NCBI GenBank assembly: GCA_947455025.1
Contig: CANGLU010000022.1
Location: forward strand, 1 to 37,323
DNA from: Hyphomicrobiales bacterium
GTDB lineage: Bacteria > Pseudomonadota > Alphaproteobacteria > Rhizobiales > Beijerinckiaceae
DNA length: 37,323 bases
Direction: 5' to 3'
Each line of letters begins with the position of its first letter. Positions within the stretch are counted from its first letter, which is position 1. Shown here in pieces: positions 15,122-22,713 of this stretch. The position numbers and the translations under genes were made by a program. The notes beneath the pieces are model-generated. The model was not told where the DNA came from, searched no databases, and was given only the letters and a program-made list of their open reading frames with translations.

Positions 15122-16098
15122 GCGGAATGGAAATCTACGCCACGCTGATTGCTATTCTGGAATCGGGCTTAAGGCTCTGCGTGCCTTTGGTGTTTGCGTG
15201 TCTCGCAGGGCTTTGGTCCGAGCGCTCGGGCGTGGTCGATATTGGCCTTGAAGGCAAAATGCTGGTTGCAGCCTTTGCATCAGCCGCCGCAGCGGGCGCA
15301 ACCAATAGCGCTGTTATCGGATTGGGCGCAGGCATTATCGCTTCCATCGGCTTTGCGCTCATTCACGGCTTTGCGGCGATCAGCCAACGCGGCAATCAAA
15401 TTGTTTCAGGCGTGGCGATTAATATGCTGGCGGCTGGCCTCACCGCGCTTGTCGGCAATGCCTGGTACAATCAAGGCGGCCGCACGCCGCCGCTTGAAGG
15501 CAATGCCCGTTTCCAACCGCTTACATGGCCAGGCGCTGAAACGATCGATCAGATCCCGATCATCGGGCCTATCTACGCGCATCTCCTTTCGGGGCATTCG
15601 GCGCTCGCTTATTGCGCGCTCGTTGCAACCTTTCTCAGCGCGTTTATATTACGCCGTACCCGCTTCGGCTTGCGCATCCGTGCGGTCGGCGAAAATCCCG
15701 CAGCCGTCGATACCGCAGGTGTTTCCGTCGTTCGATTACGCTATTCGGCGGTGATCATCGCAGGTATTTTATGCGGCTTTGCAGGTTCCTATCTAGCACT
15801 CGGCCAAGCCGCCGGATTCTTGACCAATATGACCGCGGGCAAAGGCTTTATCGCGCTCGCCGCGTTGATCTTTGCCAAATGGCGCGCATGGCCCGCGCTT
15901 GGGGCGTGTTTCCTCTTTGGCCTTTTGGATGCGGTCGCCATTCGCCTGCAAGGGGTCATGGTGCCGGGCATTGGTCAAATCCCCGTGCAGGCGATCCAAG
16001 CGCTGCCTTATCTGATGACGGTCATTTTGCTCGCAGGCTTTATCGGCAAAGCCATCCCGCCTAAAGCTTCGGGCCTGCCTTACGTGAAAGAACGCTGA
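15118..16098 (+). CDS. Nucleoside ABC transporter permease 2 (BPD_transp_2 family)
   Basis: A 326-residue membrane protein of the same family as permease 1 and its expected partner. The key segment LWSERSGVVDIGLEGKMLVAAF corresponds to the NIGGEG region of the first permease. RGNQIVSGVAINMLAAGLTALVG and RRTRFGLRIRAVGENPAAVDTAGVSV (the ATPase-coupling loop) are also typical of NupC-like proteins. About eight hydrophobic helices are seen. The ATG at 15118 overlaps the previous stop in ATGA. Its own stop TGA at 16096-16098 shares an A with the start of the cytidine deaminase gene. The gene directly links transport to intracellular nucleoside breakdown. Confidence 0.93.
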   Translation: MSGMEIYATLIAILESGLRLCVPLVFACLAGLWSERSGVVDIGLEGKMLVAAFASAAAAGATNSAVIGLGAGIIASIGFALIHGFAAISQRGNQIVSGVAINMLAAGLTALVGNAWYNQGGRTPPLEGNARFQPLTWPGAETIDQIPIIGPIYAHLLSGHSALAYCALVATFLSAFILRRTRFGLRIRAVGENPAAVDTAGVSVVRLRYSAVIIAGILCGFAGSYLALGQAAGFLTNMTAGKGFIALAALIFAKWRAWPALGACFLFGLLDAVAIRLQGVMVPGIGQIPVQAIQALPYLMTVILLAGFIGKAIPPKASGLPYVKER

Positions 16099-16502
16099 TG
16101 GACGCTACGCTCAAAGCCCTGTTCGATGCCGCTGATCACGCCGCCCAAAAAGCCTATGCGCCCTATTCAAACTTCTCCGTCGGCGCCGCTATCCGCACCG
16201 CATCCGGCCACATCCTCTCAGGCTGCAATGTCGAGAATGCCGCCTATCCCGCAGGCACCTGCGCCGAAGCGGGCGCGATTGCGGCGATGATCGCCGCAGG
16301 CGAAACCAAAATCAGCGACATCGCGATTGTCGGCGTCAAAAGCAATCCCTGCTATCCGTGCGGCGCCTGTCGCCAACGCATCTTTGAATTCTCCGATGCC
16401 GCAACGCGCGTTCATTTGCGCGATGGTGCAACGGGCGAAGCGATTACGCATTCGATTGATGCCTTGTTGCCGCACGCTTTCGGCCCGAGAGATTTAGCAT
16501 GA
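16098..16502 (+). CDS. cdd: Cytidine deaminase
   Basis: A 134-residue homotetrameric-type cytidine deaminase, which hydrolyses cytidine and deoxycytidine to uridine and deoxyuridine in the cytosol. The zinc site is complete: Cys55-Ala-Glu57 (TCAEAGAI, Glu57 the proton shuttle) and the PCGACRQ motif with Cys88 and Cys91. The substrate-binding YSNFSVGAAI and NVENAAYPAGTCAE segments match the family well. The gene begins at ATG 16098, sharing one base with the permease stop, and overlaps the phosphorylase gene by four bases. Its place directly after the permeases supports pyrimidine nucleosides being among the imported substrates. Confidence 0.96.
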   Translation: MDATLKALFDAADHAAQKAYAPYSNFSVGAAIRTASGHILSGCNVENAAYPAGTCAEAGAIAAMIAAGETKISDIAIVGVKSNPCYPCGACRQRIFEFSDAATRVHLRDGATGEAITHSIDALLPHAFGPRDLA

Positions 16503-17302
16503 GCCAAGAAGTAAAAGCGGCCCTGTTAGCCCTCAAAGAATGGGGCATCGAAGGCCCCTTCGATTATGGCCTCGTGCTTGGCACAGGCTTAGGCCCTGTC
16601 GCGGATCTCGTGCACGATCCGTTGATCGTGCCTTACGCGCATATTCCCGGTTTTCCCAAAGGCCAAGTCTCCGGCCACTCGGCGCGCGTCATCGCAGGCA
16701 CCATCGGCAAGGCACGCGTGTTCGTGATGCAAGGCCGCGCGCATTATTACGAACATGGCGATGCCGCCATCATGCGCACGCCGATTGAAACCATGGCTCC
16801 GCTGGGCATTAAAACGCTGATCCTCACCAATGCGGCAGGTTCCTTGTTGGAAGAGGTGCCACCGGGCTCGCTGTCGCTCTTAGCCGATCACATCAATCTG
16901 TCGGGTGTTAATCCGTTGATCGGTGTGAGCGATGACTCGCGTTTCGTGCCGATGGTCTACGCTTATGACCCCGCATTGCGCACGTCCTTAAAACAAGCAG
17001 CCCTTGCTTCGGGTGTCGCGCTCAACGAAGGCGTCTACCACTGGTTCCCCGGCCCAAGCTTCGAGACGCCCGCGGAAATCCGCGCTTCCAAAATGCTTGG
17101 CGCAACCTTGGTGGGTATGTCGACAGTTCCGGAAGTCATTTTAGCCCGCCGCATCGGGCTACGCGTGGCCGCCATCTCAATGGTCACCAATTACGGCGCC
17201 GGATTATTCGGCGGTGCACCGTCGCATAGCGAGACGAAGAGTGTGGCAGCGGAAGCAGGCGAGAAGATGAAGACGCTGTTGGCGGCGTGGTTTTCTAATT
17301 GA
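16499..17302 (+). CDS. Purine nucleoside phosphorylase (trimeric, PNP type II)
   Basis: A 267-residue enzyme of the trimeric purine nucleoside phosphorylase / MTAP family. It cleaves purine (deoxy)nucleosides with phosphate to a free base and (deoxy)ribose-1-phosphate. Visible motifs are the phosphate-binding LGTGLGPVAD, GHSARVIAG, the GRAHYYEHGD segment, LTNAAGSLLEEVPPGSL, FPGPSFETPAEIR with the base-contacting glutamate region, and SMVTNYGAGL with the purine-binding Asn. The size and these motifs separate it from the 230-residue hexameric DeoD. It is the last gene of the operon, overlapping cdd by four bases, and its stop at 17302 is followed within a few bases by a palindromic repeat. With cdd it makes the operon a complete import-and-salvage unit for both base classes. 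Confidence 0.95.
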   Translation: MSQEVKAALLALKEWGIEGPFDYGLVLGTGLGPVADLVHDPLIVPYAHIPGFPKGQVSGHSARVIAGTIGKARVFVMQGRAHYYEHGDAAIMRTPIETMAPLGIKTLILTNAAGSLLEEVPPGSLSLLADHINLSGVNPLIGVSDDSRFVPMVYAYDPALRTSLKQAALASGVALNEGVYHWFPGPSFETPAEIRASKMLGATLVGMSTVPEVILARRIGLRVAAISMVTNYGAGLFGGAPSHSETKSVAAEAGEKMKTLLAAWFSN

Positions 17303-17305
17303 TTA

Positions 17306-17401
17306 TTTACCGTCATTGCGAGAAGCGCAGCGACGAAGCAACCCAGCCTTTTCTTGCACCATCAACTGGGTTGCTTCGCTGTCGCTCGCAATGACGGTAA
17401 A
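17306..17401. repeat. Palindromic intergenic repeat, copy 2 (imperfect arms)
   Basis: The outer arm blocks TTTACCGTCATTGCGAG (17306-17322) and 17385-17401 are exact reverse complements, as are CGAAGCAACCCAG (17334-17346) and CTGGGTTGCTTCG (17366-17378). Between the blocks the left arm has 11 bases and the right arm six, so the middle of the stem bulges. The arm ends and the AAGCAACCCAG tip match copy 1 at 1214-1331. The 19-base loop has no inner terminator hairpin, unlike copy 1. It fills the gap between the convergent phosphorylase and SDR genes. Confidence 0.9.
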
Positions 17402-17413
17402 GAAATTCGCTAA

Positions 17414-18277
17414 TTAACCAGGCTCCCTCGCCAACGCTCCAACCCCTTCCCGATAAGTCGGGTACCTTAACGCAACCCCCAACTCCTCGCGGATGCGCCT
17501 GTTCGATACACGCTTATTATCCGCGTAAAAACTCCGCGCCATTTCGCTCATCACCGCTTGCTCAAACGGCACTTCCGGTGGCGGTTCGCGGCCTGTTACT
17601 TCAGCGGCAAAGAGCAACACATCTTGCGGCGGTGCGGGCTCATTGTCGGAGACATTATACACCGCTCCCTGACGTGGTTTCGCTATCGAGGCTAAGAGCA
17701 CCTGCGCGATATCGTCGACATGGATGCGGTTAAAAACTTGACCCTTTTTGATCACGCGTTGCGCGCGTTGATCGAGATTGAGAATGGGGTTTCGCCCCGG
17801 CCCATAAATGCCCGCCAATCTAAAAATCTGCGTCGCTTTGCCCGAGCGTGCGCCCAAGGCCAGCCATTCTTGCTCCACCTCAACACGGCGCTGCGTGCGG
17901 GCATGCGAAGGGTTTGGCGGCACGTTCTCATCCACCCATCCGCCATCGGCATCGCCATACACGCCGATGGTCGAAAGATAGCCGATCCAGCGAATGGATT
18001 TTGACGCTTCAATCTCATGCGCAAAGCGCCGCAACACCGGATCGCCCCTCTCGTCGGGTCCGGCGGAAATCAACACGGCATCGGCTTTGTTTAACGCTTC
18101 CGAAATTCGCGGATCGGCACTCTCTTCATTGAACACCAAAACTTCGCATCCGGGTTTGGTTTTTCGTGCGGCTTTTTCAGCCGAACGCACGGTTGCAACA
18201 ACCGACGCAAACCGCCTTTCGGCAAAGCGCAAAAACGCTTCCGACGTAAAGCCCAATCCGAAGACCACAAGGTTCAT
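17414..18277 (-). CDS. SDR-family NAD(P)-dependent epimerase/dehydratase-like protein (YeeZ-like)
   Basis: A 287-residue extended short-chain dehydrogenase/reductase-like protein. The N-terminus has a Rossmann motif variant, [17 protein letters not shown], where the family expects GxGxx[19 protein letters not shown] supplies the tyrosine-containing active-site region, and [13 protein letters not shown] follows as in NAD-dependent epimerases. The natural substrate is unknown; proteins of this kind are often annotated as NAD(P)-dependent oxidoreductase or YeeZ homologue. ATG 18277 overlaps the queG stop in ATGA and so was chosen over an ATG at 18301 inside queG. In my memory this gene follows fzlA and queG in several alphaproteobacteria, though no functional link is known to me. 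Confidence 0.85.
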   Translation of the reverse strand: MNLVVFGLGFTSEAFLRFAERRFASVVATVRSAEKAARKTKPGCEVLVFNEESADPRISEALNKADAVLISAGPDERGDPVLRRFAHEIEASKSIRWIGYLSTIGVYGDADGGWVDENVPPNPSHARTQRRVEVEQEWLALGARSGKATQIFRLAGIYGPGRNPILNLDQRAQRVIKKGQVFNRIHVDDIAQVLLASIAKPRQGAVYNVSDNEPAPPQDVLLFAAEVTGREPPPEVPFEQAVMSEMARSFYADNKRVSNRRIREELGVALRYPTYREGVGALAREPG

Positions 18278-19443
18278 GGCGTATGCGCCTCTGCCTGCCA
18301 TTCATCCGCTACCGTTCCATCGGTTTCGCGCGAATGATAGCGTTCACGCAAGGTGGCGAATTGTCCATCCGAGAGGAGACGCGACAGCGCCCATACCGCA
18401 GCCCCCCGCACCACAGGGGACGCATCTTCCAGCAAGCGTTCCGCCTCTTGGGCAAGCGCCGCATCGCCCGAATTGCCAATCGCAATCAGCACGTTTCGGA
18501 TAAACCGATCCCGCCCTGTGCGCTTGACCGGAGTGCCTGCAAATTTCACCCGAAAATCGGCATCGTTTAACCGCACAAGCTCGGCGAGTTTGGGGGCTGC
18601 AAATTCCTCACGCGCTTGCAATTTGGCTTCGCGCGTTGCCACCGCAAATTTGTTCCATGGGCAAACGGCCAAGCAATCATCACAGCCAAAAATCCGGTTA
18701 CCCATCAGTGGGCGAAGGGTCCGGTCAATCGGCCCCTTATGCTCGATGGTGAGATAGGCAATGCATTTTCTAGAGTCGAGTTGGTAGGGCGCGGGGAAGG
18801 CGTTGGTCGGGCAGATCGAGAGGCATTTGGTGCAGCTGCCGCAATGGTCGCCTTCGGGCGCATCGGGCGGCAGGTCGAGCGTCGTGAAAATCGCCCCCAA
18901 AAAAAGCCAGCTGCCATGCTCGCGTGACACCAGCACCGTGTGCTTGCCCTGCCAGCCGAGGCCCGAGGCGGCGGCGAGGGCCTTCTCCATCACGGGAGCG
19001 GTGTCGACGAATACTTTGACGGCGGGTTCGACGGATGATTTAGCGATTCGATTATCGGAACTGGCCGTTTGACTATCGGATGCACTGGCGTTGTTCACCT
19101 CAAAGCCCGCATTAACGATCGCAAATTGAGCAATCTGCTTCAATTTGCCTTTCAAGACTTCGTGGTAATCGCGGGACCGCGCATAGATTGAAATGGCCCC
19201 GAGCTCGGGTTTTTCAAGTATATCCAGAGGGTCAAAATCGGGCGCGTAAGACATTCCAAGCATAATGATGCTTTTTACTTGGCCCCAAAGCTTTATGGGG
19301 TCGGCCCGCTCCTCAACGCGGGTTTCCATCCAGTCCATCGTGCCATGGTATCCGGCATCGAGATAGGCTCTAAGGTGTTGTAAAGCCTCAGGAATGGCGT
19401 CCGGTGTCGTGATTTTAACGGCGGAAAATCCCTCCGCCTTCAC
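18274..19443 (-). CDS. queG: Epoxyqueuosine reductase
   Basis: The 389-residue product is the cobalamin- and Fe-S-dependent enzyme that reduces epoxyqueuosine to queuosine in tRNA. The ferredoxin-like double cluster site is intact: [12 protein letters not shown] (Cys201, 204, 207 and 211) and [12 protein letters not shown] (Cys254, 257 and 261), with Cys227 in the [13 protein letters not shown] block between. GYHGTMDWM and the C-terminal HEAT-like helices are also typical. The listed GTG start (19443) leaves only four residues before the conserved GFSAV. In-frame codons back to a CTG at 19482 would add 13 family-like residues, and that CTG overlaps the stop of the fzlA-like gene, so the true start may be there. 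An unusual 24-residue Ser/Asn-rich insertion sits at residues 117-140. Confidence 0.93.
   Translation of the reverse strand: MKAEGFSAVKITTPDAIPEALQHLRAYLDAGYHGTMDWMETRVEERADPIKLWGQVKSIIMLGMSYAPDFDPLDILEKPELGAISIYARSRDYHEVLKGKLKQIAQFAIVNAGFEVNNASASDSQTASSDNRIAKSSVEPAVKVFVDTAPVMEKALAAASGLGWQGKHTVLVSREHGSWLFLGAIFTTLDLPPDAPEGDHCGSCTKCLSICPTNAFPAPYQLDSRKCIAYLTIEHKGPIDRTLRPLMGNRIFGCDDCLAVCPWNKFAVATREAKLQAREEFAAPKLAELVRLNDADFRVKFAGTPVKRTGRDRFIRNVLIAIGNSGDAALAQEAERLLEDASPVVRGAAVWALSRLLSDGQFATLRERYHSRETDGTVADEWQAEAHTP
19024..19095 (-). repeat. In-frame insertion inside queG containing an imperfect direct repeat
   Basis: These bases encode the Ser/Asn/Asp-rich residues 117-140, which interrupt the otherwise conserved join between the helix ending NAGFEV and the VFVDTAPV strand. 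Inside are two related units: 19050-19065 (GATTATCGGA-ACTGGC) and 19071-19089 (GACTATCGGA-TGC-ACTGGC). They differ by one substitution and a 3-base gap, as if by tandem duplication that kept the frame. Confidence 0.6.
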
Positions 19444-19478
19444 TCTGGCGACCAGCGCCTGTTTGAGCGCTGCGGGGG

Positions 19479-20171
19479 TCAGAAATCAAGGTCCGAATAA
19501 TGCGCCGAAGGGTCCATTCCCGGCACCCGATCAGCGAGCAAAGGGCGGAACGAGGGACGCGATTTTATCCTTTGATACCAAGCCTTTGCGGCATCATTGG
19601 TGGCCCAGGGCACATCACCCAAATAGTCCGCCACCGACAATTGCGCCGCCGCTGCAAGGTCTGCATAAGTCAGCCGCGCACCACCCAGCCAATTCCGGTT
19701 GGCCATCAAATATCCGATATAGGAAAGATGGTAGCGCACATTGTTCCGCGCCGCCCTAATCGCCCCCATATCCGGCGCCCCACCGCCCTGCTCGGCGCTC
19801 ATAAAGCGCTTATTGATTTTCTCATGCACAAGGTAACCCGTCACCTCGTCAAACATCTTGCCATTGAACCAATCGAGTAACCGCCGAACTTCCGCACGCT
19901 CTAAGGGCCCATCCGGTAAAAAGCGGTGGTCACCAAGCGCTAAACCCCTTGTTTCATCAAGATATTCGGCGATAACGCCGGCCCCCGGCAAAGGCCCCGT
20001 TTGCTCTTCCACAAACACCGGTGTGGTGCCTGCCGGGTTCATGAGGATGAAGTCCCGACGCCGTTCCCAAACGCGTTCCTCAACCAGTGTCACATTAAAA
20101 TCCAGCTCGCCTAAAACGAGACGGATAAACCGCGATTGGGGACAAAAAGCCGAATGATACAAGGTGGACAT
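19479..20171 (-). CDS. fzlA: GST-fold cell-division protein, FzlA-like (FtsZ-localized protein A)
   Basis: A 230-residue glutathione-S-transferase-fold protein. The N-terminal thioredoxin-like part begins [20 protein letters not shown] and has [14 protein letters not shown]. The C-terminal helical domain has [22 protein letters not shown], a [20 protein letters not shown] segment, [13 protein letters not shown] and a terminal HYSDLDF. That combination resembles Caulobacter FzlA, an FtsZ-binding division regulator that appears to have lost glutathione use. The match is from memory, so an ordinary GST is the alternative. ATG 20171 starts the domain directly; an upstream in-frame start at 20240 adds 23 unrelated residues. 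The gene is followed at once by queG, an arrangement I associate with alphaproteobacteria. The 133-base gap before nth shows nothing clear. Confidence 0.75.
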   Translation of the reverse strand: MSTLYHSAFCPQSRFIRLVLGELDFNVTLVEERVWERRRDFILMNPAGTTPVFVEEQTGPLPGAGVIAEYLDETRGLALGDHRFLPDGPLERAEVRRLLDWFNGKMFDEVTGYLVHEKINKRFMSAEQGGGAPDMGAIRAARNNVRYHLSYIGYLMANRNWLGGARLTYADLAAAAQLSVADYLGDVPWATNDAAKAWYQRIKSRPSFRPLLADRVPGMDPSAHYSDLDF

Positions 20172-20304
20172 AAGGGATTTGGGTTCCAGTACCAGAATGC
20201 CAACAACACCGTCGATCCGGCGATTCGAACCGCTCGACACGAAATTAAGCGTATAGAATCCACACGGGTGGGAAACAACCTGTTTTAACCGTTAACTCGG
20301 CCTA

Positions 20305-21012
20305 TTATTGCCGGGGCGGCGTCGATTTTGGCTCGAATTTACACAGATCCGCAATCGGGCAGCGCCAACATTCAGGCGTTCGCGCCTTGCACAGATATCG
20401 GCCATGCAAGATCATCCAATGATGCGCATGCAGTCCGAATTCCTTCGGGATCACCGCCTCCAAGCCCTTCTCGATCGCCTCGGGCGTCTTGCCAAGCGCC
20501 AGCGGAATCCGGTTCGAAACGCGGAAAACATGGGTATCCACCGCCATTGTCGGCCAGCCAAAGGCCATATTCAGCACAACATTGGCCGTTTTGCGGCCAA
20601 CGCCCGGCAAAGCCTGCAAAGCCTCGCGGTCTTCGGGCACGCGGCTATTGTGGTTATCGATGAGGGCCTGCGACAGAGCGATGACGTTTTTCGCCTTTGT
20701 GCGGAACAATCCGATGGTTTTGACGTATTCCCGAACCTGATCCTCGCCCAACCCGACCATTTTTTCGGGCGTGTCGGCTATTTTAAACAAAGCCCGCGTC
20801 GCCTTGTTCACCCCGGCATCGGTGGCTTGTGCCGATAAAACAACCGCCACCAGCAGGGTAAAAGCGTTCACATGCTCCAATTCCCCCTTTGGTTCGGGGT
20901 CTATTTCAGCAAATCGACGAAAAACTTCGGTAATATCACCTTTGGCCAAGGGCTTGGGAACCGCGGCCTTTCGCCTCGTCGGTTTTGTGGGGGCTGATGG
21001 TTTTGTTGCCAT
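20305..21012 (-). CDS. nth: Endonuclease III (DNA glycosylase/AP lyase)
   Basis: A 235-residue base-excision-repair enzyme that removes oxidised pyrimidines and cleaves the abasic site. The helix-hairpin-helix LPGVGRKTANVV contains the catalytic Lys141. The essential Asp159 lies in VDTHVFRVSNR. The 4Fe-4S cluster loop has all four cysteines (208, 215, 218 and 224) in the expected C-x6-C-x2-C-x5-C spacing. The basic, Pro/Thr/Lys-rich first 25 residues are an extension common in alphaproteobacterial Nth. ATG 21012 has GAGGA two bases upstream, a short spacing, but upstream in-frame starts extend into the divergent DUF2244 gene. It is divergent from DUF2244 with a 43-base gap. Confidence 0.96.
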   Translation of the reverse strand: MATKPSAPTKPTRRKAAVPKPLAKGDITEVFRRFAEIDPEPKGELEHVNAFTLLVAVVLSAQATDAGVNKATRALFKIADTPEKMVGLGEDQVREYVKTIGLFRTKAKNVIALSQALIDNHNSRVPEDREALQALPGVGRKTANVVLNMAFGWPTMAVDTHVFRVSNRIPLALGKTPEAIEKGLEAVIPKEFGLHAHHWMILHGRYLCKARTPECWRCPIADLCKFEPKSTPPRQ

Positions 21013-21055
21013 GATCCTCACGATATAAGAGAGTTTATGGAAGGCGGGCAAGCGC

Positions 21056-21547
21056 ATGACGGACGCAATCGACACTCCCCTGTTCCAAACCACACTTCGG
21101 CCGCATCGGTCGTTGCAGCTTGGCGGATTCAGGCTCGTCATGGCGCTTGTGGCGGGCGCCAGCGCGATTGCCAGTCTCCCTTTCGTTATTCTAGGCTTTT
21201 GGCCCGTCGCAGGCTTCTATGGGCTCGATGTCCTGTTGCTCTATTTTGCGTTTCGATCGAATTTTAAGTCTGCTCAGCATTTTGAAGAAGTTCGCATCAG
21301 CCCGTTTGAACTGCTCCTTCGCAAAGTATCGCCCGAAGGCCATGCCCGGGAATGGCGGTTTAACCCCGCCTGGACCCGCCTTGTGGCCGAAGAACATGAG
21401 GAGTTTGGTATTACCCGTCTGGCCTTGGTGTCACGCGGACAAAGCATTGCCGTCGGGCATTTCTTAGGAGCAGACGACAAGGCAACCCTCTTAAAAGGCT
21501 TGTCCCGCGCCTTAGGCGAGGCCAAGCGGGGCCCTTTTTATTCCTGA
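21056..21547 (+). CDS. DUF2244 membrane protein
   Basis: A 163-residue protein matching the DUF2244 family, found mainly in alphaproteobacteria and of unknown function. Two hydrophobic helices form one hairpin at about residues 25-67 (FRLVMALVAGASAIASLPFV and FWPVAGFYGLDVLLLYFAF). A soluble C-terminal domain follows with family-like segments EVRISPFELLLRKVSP, EWRFNPAWTRLV and VGHFLGADDKATLLKGLSRAL. The topology suggests both termini in the cytoplasm. It is divergent from nth; this neighbour relation seems conserved in related bacteria but its reason is unknown. An 80-base gap follows before the Ada-like gene, with nothing evident in it. Confidence 0.85.
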   Translation: MTDAIDTPLFQTTLRPHRSLQLGGFRLVMALVAGASAIASLPFVILGFWPVAGFYGLDVLLLYFAFRSNFKSAQHFEEVRISPFELLLRKVSPEGHAREWRFNPAWTRLVAEEHEEFGITRLALVSRGQSIAVGHFLGADDKATLLKGLSRALGEAKRGPFYS

Positions 21548-21627
21548 TCGGCGTTTAGCATCGGTTTCGGGTGTTCGATACGGGATAAGCTTGTTAGGGA
21601 TGGCATGAATTGCAAGCGGAGCCCTGC

Positions 21628-22494
21628 ATGACTGTTCTCGAAGCCGATTCAACCGCCGACTATGACAAAGTCCGCAAAACGCTTGCCTACATCACCGATC
21701 ATTGGCGAGATCAACCCTCGCTGGAAGAGATTGCGGAGCATGTGGGCCTGTCTGAGCCGCATCTTCATCACGTTTTTCGCCGCTGGTCTGGCCTATCTCC
21801 AAAGGCGTTTCTTCAAGCCATTACGCTCGATCACGCCCGCTCGCTTTTGCGCGACTCGGCTTCCGTGCTCGATACCGCCTATGAAGTTGGCCTTTCAGGT
21901 CCGGGCCGCCTGCACGATTTGTTCGTCACGCACGAAGCCATGTCACCGGGGGATTGGAAAGCTGGTGGCTATGGTCTCACCTTGCGCTATGGCTACCATC
22001 CCTCGCCGTTTGGCGAAGCCATAGCGGTAGCCACGGACCGCGGGCTGTCGGGTTTGGGGTTTGTTGATGGCGGCGATCGTGCTGCCGCTCTGGCCGATAT
22101 GGTGAGGCGCTGGCCAAAGGCGGCCTTTGTGCAAGATCAAGAGCTCACGGCACCCCTTGCTGCCCGAGCGTTCGATCCGAGCCTCTGGAAGCCCGAAACA
22201 CCCCTCCGCGTGGTATTTATTGGCACGGATTTCGAAGTTCGTGTCTGGGAAACCTTGCTTCGCATCCCGTTGGGTGGCGCCACAACCTATTCCACGCTTG
22301 CCGAAACGCTTGGTAAACCAAAGGCCGCCCGTGCCGTCGGCGGTGCAGTTGGGCGTAATCCGGTTTCATTTGTAGTGCCGTGTCATCGAGTCATTGGAAA
22401 ATCCGGCGCATTGACCGGGTACCATTGGGGCTTAACCCGCAAACAGGCCATTCTCGGATGGGAAGCGGGGCACGTTGGCAGCATTAAAGAATAA
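21628..22494 (+). CDS. AraC-type HTH / O6-methylguanine-DNA methyltransferase fusion (Ada-like, without the phosphotriester domain)
   Basis: A 288-residue two-domain protein. An AraC-type helix-turn-helix domain spans about residues 15-105, with SLEEIAEHVGLSEPHLHHVFRRW as the first helix-turn-helix. The rest is an O6-alkylguanine-DNA alkyltransferase with the acceptor Cys252 in PCHRVIG, followed by the WGLTRKQAILGWE segment. It therefore corresponds to E. coli Ada without its N-terminal zinc/phosphotriester-repair domain, whose Cys38 is the normal methylation sensor. Repair of O6-methylguanine is well supported; whether it still regulates transcription is unclear. ATG 21628 has GGAG six bases upstream, better than a TTG at 21610. 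AlkB is encoded 7.7 kb away on the same strand. Confidence 0.9.
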   Translation: MTVLEADSTADYDKVRKTLAYITDHWRDQPSLEEIAEHVGLSEPHLHHVFRRWSGLSPKAFLQAITLDHARSLLRDSASVLDTAYEVGLSGPGRLHDLFVTHEAMSPGDWKAGGYGLTLRYGYHPSPFGEAIAVATDRGLSGLGFVDGGDRAAALADMVRRWPKAAFVQDQELTAPLAARAFDPSLWKPETPLRVVFIGTDFEVRVWETLLRIPLGGATTYSTLAETLGKPKAARAVGGAVGRNPVSFVVPCHRVIGKSGALTGYHWGLTRKQAILGWEAGHVGSIKE

Positions 22495-22542
22495 AACACG
22501 GCGACAAACTGTAGATTCTTAGCCCTTCTTGAAGAAACGCTT

Positions 22543-22571
22543 CTTGAAGCCTCTGTGACACCCCCCTATAT
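22543..22571 (+). promoter_or_regulatory. Heat-shock sigma32-type promoter of dnaK
   Basis: CTTGAA (22543-22548), a 14-base spacer and CCCCTATAT (22563-22571) fit the RpoH pattern CTTGAA-N13-15-CCCCATNT closely. A second CTTCTTGAAG copy lies 15 bases upstream (22525-22534) without a matching -10. Transcription would start near 22578, leaving a leader of about 135 bases. No CIRCE/HrcA inverted repeat is seen. Confidence 0.75.
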
Positions 22572-22585
22572 ACCCCCTCGAAGCT

Positions 22586-22645
22586 GGACCGCACGGTCCG
22601 AAATCTTGGAGATCGGTAAAGACCTTAAAAGGCAAAACGCCTTTT
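22586..22645 (+). other. Structured dnaK leader (two perfect hairpins)
   Basis: Near the predicted transcript start, GGACCG pairs with CGGTCC across CA (22586-22599). Further on, AAAAGGC pairs with GCCTTTT across AAAAC (22627-22645), followed by ACGTTTTTG. The second could act as a stem-loop attenuator or simply stabilise the mRNA. Neither resembles a ROSE-type thermometer covering the ribosome site AGGGGAAG before the ATG. Confidence 0.45.
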
Positions 22646-22713
22646 ACGTTTTTGCCAGCGTCGGCACCGCCATTGGGGTCCGATGATCTCGCTATGACAG
22701 GGGAAGCAATAGT

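Noticed and set aside
22495-22713. CIRCE element (HrcA operator) before dnaK
   Set aside because: No TTAGCACTC-N9-GAGTGCTAA-like inverted repeat is present; the boxes found fit sigma32 instead.
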